From: Effrenium voratum
Taxonomy: Eukaryota; Sar; Dinophyceae; Suessiales; Symbiodiniaceae
Reading direction: 5' to 3'
Length of the DNA stretch: 64,000 nucleotides
NCBI GenBank assembly: GCA_963377175.1
Contig: CAUJNA010003316.1
Span: forward strand, 434,501-498,500
Shown: piece by piece, positions 43,787 through 55,700 of the stretch
Layout: every line of letters starts with the position of its first letter
How positions within the stretch are numbered: the stretch's first letter is position 1
Position numbers and translations under genes: made by a program
Notes under the pieces: model-generated
Seen by the model: only the letters and a program-made list of their open reading frames with translations
What the model was told of the DNA's origin: nothing
Database searches by the model: none

Positions 43787-46700
43787 GCCCGGCTCCGAGT
43801 CACCCCCGAGGGTCAGGTCGGGTCGGGTCGGGTTGGGATGAGTGGGGGTCCAGCCTCAAAATGGGTTTGGCCGTTTTTTTTTTTTTGGTTTTTTTTTCTC
43901 CGAGGGACTGCCCGGGTTTTTTGGTTGGCTTTTGCAGGGAAACCAAAAGGAACCCAACCATTTTGGAGGGAAAGAGGTGGTCTCCTGTTGGTTTCTTTTT
44001 TTGGGTTCTCTTTGATTGAGGGTACCTTTTTCTTGCGTTGGCTTCAAAGGGAAGCCAAAACGAAAGCCACGAAAACAAGCCCCCCCCCTCCCGATTTTGA
44101 GACAAACCCGGGTGGAGACTTTTCCGGGCCCTAAGAATCTTGGTACCTCAAAATACGCCTTTTCGAGAAGCCCCCTTCAACGCTGCAATGATGCGCCGAG
44201 GGCTTCAAAAGCATTCAGAACGGGGTTTTGGGCTTTAAACTGGTAACTGGTAGGAGTAAACCATTAGTATGTATGTAGCCCCTGATCTTATCCTCCCTCC
44301 CACGTTGCCGAAGCTAACAAAATATCTTAGGAAAATAGCAGCCAACCCGACCTCCAATCAGAGGGCAGGGTATACCTCTGGATTTTGATTGGAGTCTTTG
44401 TCCTACTGATGGTTCTCTTGTTCGGTTTTTGTTCTACTTTTTTTCTACTTGTGTTCTTTGTGTCAACCAGAGGTTCCAATCACTTGTGGTCTCGTGGACT
44501 TTTCCTTTAATTTGAGGTGGGGGGTGGGGCTCGGCTGATCGCTCTGTTGCGAAGGGCACCCTGAAATTTGCGACCCACTGTTTGCCGAGTTTTGAGATGC
44601 GTGTTGCTCGGCCGCAAGTGGCAACATGAGATGAGAAGACTCGTTTTTGTTCTTGTCTCGGGTAACTGTGCCTGCGGTGCTTATCTCAACTTTTTGGGAG
44701 TGTCACTCTTGAATTGGTTTGGGTGGTGCCTTTCGGGTTTGTTTTCGTGCCGAAGTGGGCCGATATTTTCTCCATCGAGAAGGATTGATTCTCTTGGTAT
44801 CAGACAAATTGAGGCAGTACTTTGTTCCCCTACACCCCTCTTCCCAAATGGGAAGTGGCACCTTGCAAAAGTCGTAAAGACCAGGTCCTCCCGCTTTGGC
44901 AGAGGAAGCCACTTTCAGAAAAGAGCGTATTTTCCGCCGCCCGATGCTTATTATTAAGGGGATTTTGGGAATCCTTTCTTCCAGGCGGACCCCTGGTTCC
45001 TATGGGGGGGTTTGATTGATCCGGGGTCAACATTATCGCTTTTTGGGAGCCCCAAAGTCAGCCTCAGGCCCAGCCTGGACTTTGGCGGCGTGAAGTGCTT
45101 GGAGCCGGTGACCAGGCCGGGGGGGGAGGGACGAATTGGTAAGCCCCAAGCTCGTGTGTCAAACCAGAGAACCCTGGAAAACCCACAGAATGGCTTCGGC
45201 TTTCCTTTTGGTTTCCCTTTGAAGCGACCTGACAAGGGTGCCCTGAAATCAACACGCCCCAGCACTAGTCCAAATCCAAATGGTCTGTATACGAACATGG
45301 GATTTGGACACACACTAGGGATTTAAACCCTGCCCAACACAACCAAACATGTCCCTTGCAGTTGGCATCCGAAGGCACGTTCGCCTCACCAACTTCTCCT
45401 GCATCGATGCCTCTGTGCGTGCCTTCATGAACGAGCGGAAGCCTGGGCCCCCAGTAGCAACAATCCGCTTTCGGAGCTGGGAGGCGGCAGGTAGGACTAC
45501 GATTTCCATAGGCCGGGGCGAGGCGTTTTTTTTTTTTTTTTTTTGGGGGGGGGGGTTGTTTTGAGCCATTGACACATGCATATAAAGCGGATGAAAACAT
45601 GAAACCCTGTGGAGGAAGAGATGGATCTGATCTGGAGATGAGCGACTTTGTTCACCCAGACATACCCGACCTCATTCGAGATTATGCGTGACACATCTTA
45701 CTAGTAGTAGTACTGTTGGATGCTGTTGGCAAATGAACGGAACCACTAACGTTCGAAAGAGTACGGGGAGGAAAGGTTGCAGAGACCAACGCCAGGTCTT
45801 CTCAATTGTGCATGAGCTCGACCGCTTGCCTTGGGAAGCGAATGGGTGAAGGCAGTTCGTGTCAAGCTTGAACCGGTTTCAACCTGGTCCTTTCGCTCCT
45901 GAACCCCATGCCAACCTGCAAACTTGTTGTTTTTCGCTTGTGTTGTCAAATTCTGAATGCATTTGAAGTCATTGCATGACTTTTGCGTTACGTCTCGATC
46001 GAATTTTTATTTTGGGTCTGAAGAACTGCAATCAGATCCATCCGCCACAAGTAAGGGATTGGATCCATAGGTGTCAAAAGGACAGGTTCCGTTTCACTGG
46101 TTTAGACGGGGTTTGTGGCCCCACTTACCAGGGAAGCCCATCCATTTTTCCAAAGGGTCACTTATGATCTTGCTGGTGCTCAGCAGAAACTGACCGTTCC
46201 GGGCGTTGGGAAGGAACCTAGGGGTTCGCTTAAGGGAGGCCAAACCGTTCTTGTACGAAGCAGCATGTGATTGGATCGAGCCGTGACCCGCCAGAGCCAC
46301 TCGTGGCTCGGAGGGCTCGCCTGAGGTCCTTGTGGTCAGTGCACCCCAAGGTCATTCACCTGTCGCCACAGGAGCGTCTCGAGGTTTAAGACTGTGTCTT
46401 GAATCGGGATTATACCCTCAACCACCAGGTGATTCGTTCCTTTAGGTCCTTTCGCACCCAAAGGGTCTTAGGTCCTAGACGCTTTGGGTGCGAAAGGATC
46501 TAAAGCTACGAATCACCTGGTGGTTGGGTAGAATCCCAGTTCAACACGCGATGGCTCCGATGGCTGCGGTTTGGCATTGGTAGTTAGTAGTGCCCCTTTG
46601 TTTGTTTCCGTTTATTTCAATGCAATCAAACACAAAAAAGGGGGCCGAACAAAGACGTTATGCAACAGGGTTGCATAATCCGGTGCGTCATTTTGTGATG

Positions 46701-49700
46701 GTCCCGTTTTGTTTGTTCACGATTTTAAGGTGGGGTTGTGGAAACCTGCTTTCCGGTATCCCTCAATTGGTGGTTTGGATTGGAACCCTTGGGTTCGTGT
46801 GGAGGGTAGATGGGACACCCCCTAAGCTCCAAGCCATCAATCCGAACCACCAACTAGATATGTGGGGATACAGCCCCGGAATCCTTCCTGTTGGTTTGCG
46901 GGCAACGCACGCCCTATGGGATGTGTGGGTATGGGTGTGTCTTCAAATAGGGGGATCCCCTAAAATGATTTTGGTTCCTGGTAAAAGCACAAACAAAACA
47001 GACAACAACAGGCAAGCAACAAAACCAACAAACAACACAAAAACAAAGCACAGCAACACAACAATTAACCAAAAACCAAAGACCAAAAAACACACAACAC
47101 AGCACATAACACCAAACAAAGCAATCAACATCACCGGTCCCATAGGAGACGCTTCAACTGGCACTCACCGTGCGAATGGACGAGACCTGCCAAGCCGTGG
47201 CCGGGAAGCCAAGCGCGCGGCGCAGCCCCAGATTCGCATGGAACGGTCTTCATGTGCTTCACGGATGCCCTTGTTTGGGATTGGCTTAAAGGGACACCAA
47301 GCAGAAAGTCACAACTGTTGCCCCCCTTCAGACACACCCAAAACCCAGTTGAAGCGGGATCTCCTTTTGGGGGACTCTTTTTCTTTACTCCGCTTGAATT
47401 TCCAGCGGGGTAGCAATTCTAATCCCAGAATGTGAATGTGATCGCCCTCTGATTGCCATCTCATAAGTAGCTTGTGTACTGCTTCCTTGTTGCATTCAAT
47501 GGCAGAAACTGCCAGAGGCCCATTTTAAGCGGGCACTTGAATTTCCACGGGACCGGCTTGGTGCTTGCTGACTGCTGCAAACTGCTTCTTTTCGGATAGG
47601 TTATGAGATTGACATTTGCATATCTTACAATTCACCAGGGTTTTGGGTTCGATTTGATTTGACCATTTTGGTATGTCGTGTGAAGACTCACTACTTGAGA
47701 CTCATATCTCATTGCTCAGTTCCGCTTTTCAGTTTTTAGTTCAAAGGCTTCTTGCAATCGAACCCCCATCTTGTTTCAAGAAGCACCACATGTCATCTCC
47801 TCACACTCGACATGTCTTGGCGCACCAGGATCGAGGCCCACAAATCACAGTCCAGCCACATCTTTGGCCGAGGGTTTTTTGTAGGGGATCTCAACCTTCA
47901 CGGTTGGGTTGGTGCATGTTGGGTGGTCGACGGGTCCCTTTATGGGAAACTCGGGTGAATCAGACCGTCCGCTTTTCAGGGCGGTGTTCCCAAGCAAAGT
48001 GCAGGTTCCCAGCAAAAAGGCGACACCTCCTACTACTGGAGATCAACCTAGGCTTCCAACTCCAGAATCCATGCCCTTCATTTGGGTGTGTACCTGCTGG
48101 TTTTTGGTGGTTTTCAAGGACAACTCAAAGGAACACAACCATTTCGGGGGCCGGTTCCCCAATACAAAAACAAGACACGCGAATCCATTCGCAGGGCCCC
48201 ACACCTCGGTTCTGAGGACACGTTGAACCTCATCGTCAGCGAGGGGGATGACCTCATGGTCCAGGCACGGTCGAAGCATATCACTCGGTAGTGGTGGAGT
48301 TCGACCACTTAGTCCCTGAGTTCAGACGGACTTCGTACCTTTTTTGGGGAAGACACGCATCAAGCGGTATACGAACAATTCTGACTTTCTTGGGCCATTG
48401 CACTCAGGAAGCGAGACCATGCACTGGGTTTGTGCCATTGAACAGTGTTCCCTTTTTGGGACAGTCACAGAGGTCAGCTGGTGCAAACAGAATGAGCGTT
48501 GAGTGTCTAGCGATGTCTAGTGGATCAGCTACATGACTTCTACCATCCCTCTAGTCGACTCTAGTCCTATCTTTTGCTTCATGTTGGTTGCTCTTTGGTT
48601 TCTCCTTTGAGCCTGTGTCCCCTTGGAATCACCATGTTTTTCCACTGCCTAGCAACAAGTTTAAGTCTTCAAGACCAATCTACTTGCTGGTGCTCAGCAG
48701 GGAATATGGGAATGAACGTCTTGGGCTCCCCTTAAAGGAACCCACCAGTGGGATAGTTTATCAGGGTCATTCTCTCATTCCCTGCTGAGCAAGTCTGGCA
48801 ATATTCCTCTACTGCTATTCGGTTGGATCTTTAGACTTTAACTTTGTGGATTCCCCTCACATTTCCTTTTCACCTTCTGCTGGGGGACCTACAGCACCCA
48901 ACACTCCGTGTGGACGATGTTTGTTTCCCCGACCAACTTGGATCGCTTTTTCCGCCAGGTCCGCGCGAAGGGAGGCGCCACCCAGGCCGACACGCCGGTC
49001 ACCTGCGACGAGGAGAGGTTGCGGGGGAAAAAGACCCAGGTGGGAATATGGCTGTGGTTGTCAAATCCGTTTTGGAATCCCATTTTGGTTGGTAGGTGCA
49101 CCACCCATTTTAGAACCTATTTTAGTTGGGATTGAATCGGATGTTGACCGGGGGTACGATTTGGATTTTGACCTATGGCCATATCTTCCCGGTCCAACAC
49201 GGAACCCGTCAGTATTGGATGCTTTGAGTGGAACTGATCCACCAGAACCCTGTCAGGTGCTATATTTGAGATGGATGGGTGCCCGGGCCTGCAGTGCCCC
49301 ATACAAAACTTCCTGGGGGGTTGAGCTGCCATGGCCATGGGTTTGCCTCAAAACTCAAGGAAACTTGAAAGAAGGGGTTCTCAAACAAGGAGATGCCTAT
49401 TTTGATCTGCAGGGTGGGTTTACCTGCGGATTGAAAAGTCTACAAGTACACCTCAAGGTAAACAGTATGTAGAGTGCATCTCTCTACATATATATTTTGT
49501 TAATGTTGAAACGCATGTGGAAACATGAACTGTGTGTGGAATGCTTGACCACAATGGCATGTGCCATTTTGGCTCAAGCATTGTTCTGGGTTCCTGGAAC
49601 CCAAGCTGATTGAAACACTTTGATCTTTTGCACTCTCGAACATAACCCCGACCAAGCAATGGCTTCCTCGGCAACCTCGGCAACTTCCTTTGAGTTGATT

Positions 49701-52700
49701 GAGGACCAGACACTCACCGTGGAGGAGGTTGAAATGGCCAGCCAGGAGGCCCAGGAAATTCGCACACGGGAGGCGGCAGTGGCGGCCGGCTTGGTTTTGG
49801 ACGAGCCCGAGGCCCCCCCGTCAGCTTCGGCGACCGATGTGATGAAGGACCTCTCCAGTGCACTGGAGCGTCTCCGAGTGGCATTTGCCACACCGACTCC
49901 CGGCTTGGGTGCCCCTGGCCCCGCCGAGGAGGGCGACGAGGACATGGGGGATGCGGACGGCACGGAGCGGGCCACACCACCGGAGGAGGCGCAGACGCCA
50001 CCCACTAAGAGACTGAAGGGCTTCGTGGCAGCTTCTCAGAAGGCTACGTCTCAGGCCAACAAACCGGTCACCTTGGTGCCGGTGGACGGCAAACCCGGGT
50101 ACTTCAAGCTGGTGGACCTCCCAGACCTGTTTCCAGTCCTTCCAGCGTCGGCGGCCACATTGCGTAGAGACATCACGATGGAGGAGGCGGTCTCCCTGTT
50201 TCACAAGTTTGTTGGGAAGAACCTCACGGAGGACCTGGTGATCCGCATCTTGGAGGCGTACGTCCCAATGAAGATCCAGCTCTGCCAGGAGGAGGTCTGG
50301 GCTTCGCAGTTCCAGAGGAACAAGGCGTGTATCGGCACCCAGCGCTTGCACAGGCTCGACGCAGGTCATTCCGACTACAAGTTCATGTGCAAGGCATGCG
50401 GAACGGGGTGGCCAGAGGAGCCAAGAGTGCTGGGTCTGCCCCGGCAAGGAGTTCGCCCCCTTCCAGGCACCCTCGGCCACCTATGAGGCGGACGGCATCA
50501 CCTACAACCTGCTCATCTTGGAGGGCAAGCCGACCTGGATCCAGCAGCGGGAATGGGGAAGCCTGGGTGCCGCTGGCCCCGGTGGTACCCGGGCACAGGC
50601 CGACCGCAACTTGGTGGACGGCACGGTCTTGGGGAGAGCCCCTCCAAAAACGGACTCGGCGGAGGAGATCACCATGGCAGATGCGGTCCCGCTAAACAGG
50701 CGGGTGGACATCCGGCAGGAGATCCTGTCCATGGAGGCGGACGACGAGGCGTTGAAAGTCCGGGAAAGCCAGGAGATCAAGGTCAAAGTGCAGCGGTGGC
50801 GGAGGCTCAGAGCTTTGAGCTCTACCATCCCCAGGTGGACCAGGCGATCAGGAAGAAGGAGGAGCTGCATAAGGCCTTGCAGGAGCATCGGGAACCGACT
50901 CCGGAGGAGGCCTCGGCCAGACGGCGGCACAAGGAGTTGGTGAGGAGATGCTGGACAACGAGATGGCGATCCTGGCGCCCCTTCAGGAGGGCATGCAGGC
51001 CCTGCCGTCAGATGAGGTGGCCAAGTGCCCTCAGGAAGGTCAACCTGGAGCGTTTCAAGGCCAAGCTGAAAGATCAGTGTTTGGAGGGGAAGGGCGTTGA
51101 CGCCAGCCAGGCATTGGCTGAGGCGATGGGCTCCATTCAGGAGGCTCAGGCGGCAAACAAGCGAACCCAGGACACCAACCAGGCATGGATGCTCAAGCCC
51201 TTGGAAGTGTCGGCGTGGCCGGATGATCTCAGGAAGGCCCTGGAGAGGGGCCTATTCTGCCCCCTGGCTGGATGACCCCGACGACATCCCCCCGGTGGGG
51301 GACATTAAGGAGAAGTATGTCCCCTACATCAGGATGCTCAGAGCGTCGCAGAACCCGTGGCACCAGGAGGCACTGCTGGAGGAGATGCCCGAGCTGGAGG
51401 CACCGGCCCCCCCCAAGGGTGCCACCGGCCCCGGGGGGGACCAGCCCATGTCCCAGCAGGACCTGGACTCTGAGGAAGGCAAGCTGTCCCTTATCCTCTG
51501 GGCAATGAAGCGGCACCAGGGTGAGCTTCGGATGTTTGGGGGGGTTTGGAAGAAGCACGCAAGCGGTGAGATCCCCCGGGGCGCTGACCGGCAGTTTAAG
51601 CTCGCGCCGGAGGAGCTCCTGGCCCTTGAGCGCAGGACTCACCCACTCACGTGCGAGCAGGACCACATCGACCCAGTCATCTACACGGCCTTGGAGATCC
51701 GAGCTCAGGTGAACCGGGGCGAGCGCCCGGCACCGGAGCAGGTGGTTGGTATCTTCTGGGCGAAGGGTGATGGGGTGTTTTGGACCAGACAGACGAGAAC
51801 GTGGGACCTGCCGAGCCTGACGGGAGTGTACGCCCACAGGTTCACATTCAAGTATATCTACTCGGCCTGGACCACCTTCCCGTTGATTGTGAAGACGCAA
51901 CGCCGGGGCCGCAATGCGGAGGGCTCGACCTTGGACAAGTGGATGGGCAACATTCTCCAGATGAGGAAGGAGGCGGTGCCCTTCCTGGAGAGCCTGGGCA
52001 TCCCCAAGCCGCGCAGTAAGGAGGAGTGGAGTTACATCTTTAAGGAGATGGGGACATTCCTGGCGGCCAAGAATTTCATTGTGAACTGCCCGTTGCCCGT
52101 GATGGAGAGGCCACTCAGGGTGCCATAGGCCCCGTGGCTGCCTGGTCTCCGAAGGGATCACAGGCCACCAGTGCGAGAGCGCACACAGCAAGAAAAAAAG
52201 CCAATCCCACCAGAGCCACAGCGGAAGGCAGACAGAGTTGGGGAGGCCAGGACGGCCGCAGGTGGGAGGGGACTTCTCCAGGGTGCCACCGGCCCCGGAA
52301 GCCCCTCCACCGAAGAAAGGGAGTGGATCCAGCCAGGGCACTCCAGAAGGGCGGAAGCACCCTTTTCCCCCGCACCCACCGAGGCAGTGGGAAGAACCCC
52401 CAGAGAGACCCAGAGGTGGGGATCTGCCCGGCAAGGGGCGTTCCAAGGGCGGGCAGAAATGCCAGGGCAAGCAGCAAGCCCAGGGCCAGACGACCAGTGG
52501 GTCGGACAAAGGACACACGGAAACCTCGGGGGGGACAAGCCCCACCTTCCCCTGGATGCAAGACACCCCGGAAAGACTGAGGCGAAGACTAAGGTGGACG
52601 CCACGACCGGTGCCGGAGTCGTCGAAGCCGACCCTCATCCTGCTGTACGCTGGGAAGGACGACGCGGGGGCCCTGGATGCCTACCTCCATGCCTACAACC

Positions 52701-55700
52701 CGGCCTTCTCGGAGTACATTTGGGCAGTGGACATTAGGCGAAAGGGTGGCGATCTTGGACAGGACATGCTGGGAGACGAGCCATACTCTACAATGTGCTC
52801 CATGGCCATGGCGGGTAAGGTCGCCTTTGTGGGGGGCAGCCCCAACTGCAGAACGTGGAGCATTCTCAGATGGTTCCCCAAACCGGGAGGCCCGCCGCCG
52901 GTGAGGGGCAGGGTGGAGCAGACCCTGTGGGGCTTGGAGGACCTGGAGCCCCGGGTAATGGAGGACACGGACAACGACAGCGTGCTCATGCTCCGACAGA
53001 TGTACCTGACCTCGCTGGCCTACCAAGGACTAGGCCAACGAACGGTCCCGCAGGTGGGCTCCTCCTCCCGATGGACTCAATGGAGTGCAGCGAGCGCAGC
53101 GAGGTGCTCATCGACGTCGATCTGGGTCACACGGGCCTACATTCAATGGGCGAACGCACTCCACCACTCCCTCATCAAGTTTGACGAGTGCCGCCTGGGC
53201 CAGGTGGTAGTGAAGTCCACGACATTGTCAACGGACCTTCCCCTTCACCATTGGCATGATCTGCGATGCAACCACGGAGCTCACCCCAGGGGGGAAAAGC
53301 TCAACTCCAGTGACCTCAGCCGGTACCCAGAGCAGATGATGCAGGGTCTCGCAGCGGCCATCCTCTGCAGAGCGGGACCTGTCCTGGAGGCGCTGAGGCC
53401 GGGGGGCACGGTGCCCCAAGTGAACCCAAAGACCCCCCCGAGGCGGCAGAGGGAACCATCTCCCAGCGCGCCGGGGGACAACAAGCGCCAGTCCCTGAGG
53501 CTGAAGGCCGGCCAACAAGCGTCGGCGGGACTAACCTTGGGCTCTCGTCCGGTCTCGGCCTCAGACAATCCTGAGGTCCGGACACCAACACAGCCGGCGG
53601 GCAGGAAGGTCGAACTACGGGGTGAAACTCTTCCCCTTGCCATGGGCACGCCATTGCATGGAGATCTCGGATCGGCCCACCACCCTGCCAATCACGCACG
53701 ACCCAAATCTCTCCGACAAGGTTATGTACCTCCAGATGGCCTTCAAACAGCGCCCCCTCAGGGACGGGGGTGGGAAGCCCTCACTTGGACGGCTGGCCCC
53801 GTGGACTCGGCCACTGTCCAAAGCAGCAGCGATGGGGGCCAAGATCTTTGTCCTCACGTCGCCCTGCAAAAACAAACTCCAGGAGTCGCTCTCGTTGGGG
53901 GATGGGTCACACCCCTTCCCGGAGGACCTGCTGGAAGATATCAGGGAGATCCTGGCGCCAGGGGCAGGCCGACCAGCGGAAGGCCAACCCTTCTTCCTGG
54001 ACATCTTGCACAACATTCAGGACCCCGACCACCAGTTTCCTTGGATCTGGAACAGAGGAGCCGGAGTTCCAGGACTCCCATCCCACGGGCCGGGGTAACT
54101 ACCCCTCAGCGGATCACTTCAGTGAGCTCATCCGTAGCACATTCCTGGAGGAGGTCCCCATGGGCATGGTAGATGGCCCTCTCACCAAGGTAGAGGCAGC
54201 AGCGCGCTGTGGCTGCAATATGGAGGATCTTTGCCCAGGCCCCCTAGCGGGCATCGACGAAGGGGACAAGATCCGCACCATCTACGATGGCTCGGTGGGC
54301 GGGGCCAATGACACCATCAGGAACCAGACGGTGGAAAGGACGACGGCTCCGACGGTGCTGGATGGGGTGCAAGCTCTTCATTGGCTACATGCGGCAGCTG
54401 AGGAGGGACCTCCCTCTCAGGGTGGCCCCGAGAAGGAGGTCGCTAAACCTCCACCTGAGGGCTGGCAATGGCCGGAGCCGGGCACCAGGTGGGTGCTGCT
54501 CAAGGCGGACGTCACCAAGGCCCACCGGAGAGTGAAGGTCCTCAGGAAGGACTGGCGGTTCCAGGTGGCCTCACTGGGGGAAGAATGGTGGGTGAACAAG
54601 GTAGGCACATACGGCATGGCCAGTGCCCAATCCTACTGGGGACGCCTGGCAGCCCTTCTTCTCAGGGTCCTCTACGCACTTTTCCCTCAAGTGGATTGGA
54701 ACTTCGTCTTTGTGGATGACTTCCTGTGGCTGCTTCGCAGCGAGGGGGCAGTAAACTTGGCGGTGGCGCTGCTGGCCACACTCCTGGCCTTGGGCACCCC
54801 GCTTAGCTGGAAGAAGACACATTTGGCGGAGGTCAACACGTGGCTGGGCTTCGTGGTCCACCCGAACATCCCGCAGGTTCTCATGGCCGCCAACAAACAC
54901 ATCCTGGTGATGGAGGTCTTGCAGATCATGGTGGAAGGGCAGGCGATGCACTCAAAGGACATCGAGAAGGCCCTGGGCCGCATCCAATGGGCAACTGCTG
55001 CATGTCCGCTGGCGAAGTCGATGCTTCAGCCACTGTGGGCCTGGAAAATGGCCACCACCACGGTGGGGAAACCCCCTAAGGTGGTCAGGATGCTGGCGTT
55101 CATGCTGCGGTTCCTCTTCAACACGCCCTTCGTCCAGTACTCCCCTTACTTGCCGAAGTCCTCTTGGTGGGGATGCAGCGATGCTAGCGCCTCGGATGAA
55201 GGACTGGCATTTGTGGGAGGCTGGTGCGCCAACAAAATGGAGCCGGAAAAGAAGGAGGTGTACTGGTTCCATGAGCAGATCCACGTGGAGGAGTACCCGT
55301 GGGCATTCAAGAATGGGGATCCCAAGCGGAGGATTGCGGCTCTGGAAATGCTGGGCACGCTCTTCCTCTGTAACATGATCCTCACGCACCAAGGCCCTCT
55401 GTCCTCCCGGGTCCGACTCCCGGTGGGCAGTGACAATCAGGGCAACGTCATGGCGATGCTCAACCTTGGATCCAAGAAGCCCTACACCGCGGCTATCCTG
55501 ATGGAGCTGGTCTTCCTGCTCCACACCCATGGCTGTCGCTGGCGGCCAACCACGTGCCCCGGGAATTCAACCAGTGGGCCGATGAGCTGACGCACCCAGA
55601 TTTCTCTGGGTTCGACCCTTTGCACAGGGTCCCTAAACAGGAACTCTGCGAGGAGTTCATTTTTCTCCCGCGTCTCCTGAATGGAGATGCATTTGATCTT

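Noticed and set aside
45315..45600. Minus-strand gene over HYDIN-like exon H3
   Set aside because: The minus frame is open, but the + strand has an acceptor, a GT donor and phase-matched neighbours that form an ASH domain.
46977..47135. CRISPR-like or coding interpretation of the AC-rich tract
   Set aside because: No regular repeat-spacer pattern, just low complexity; the organism is a eukaryote.
49563..49578. Functional spliced-leader RNA gene
   Set aside because: Leader lacks its first six bases, no GT donor or Sm-site region follows, so it is a scar, not a gene.
51229..52638. 469-codon minus-strand frame
   Set aside because: Antisense shadow of the GC-rich retroelement ORF1 and linker; the + strand shows the coding motifs.
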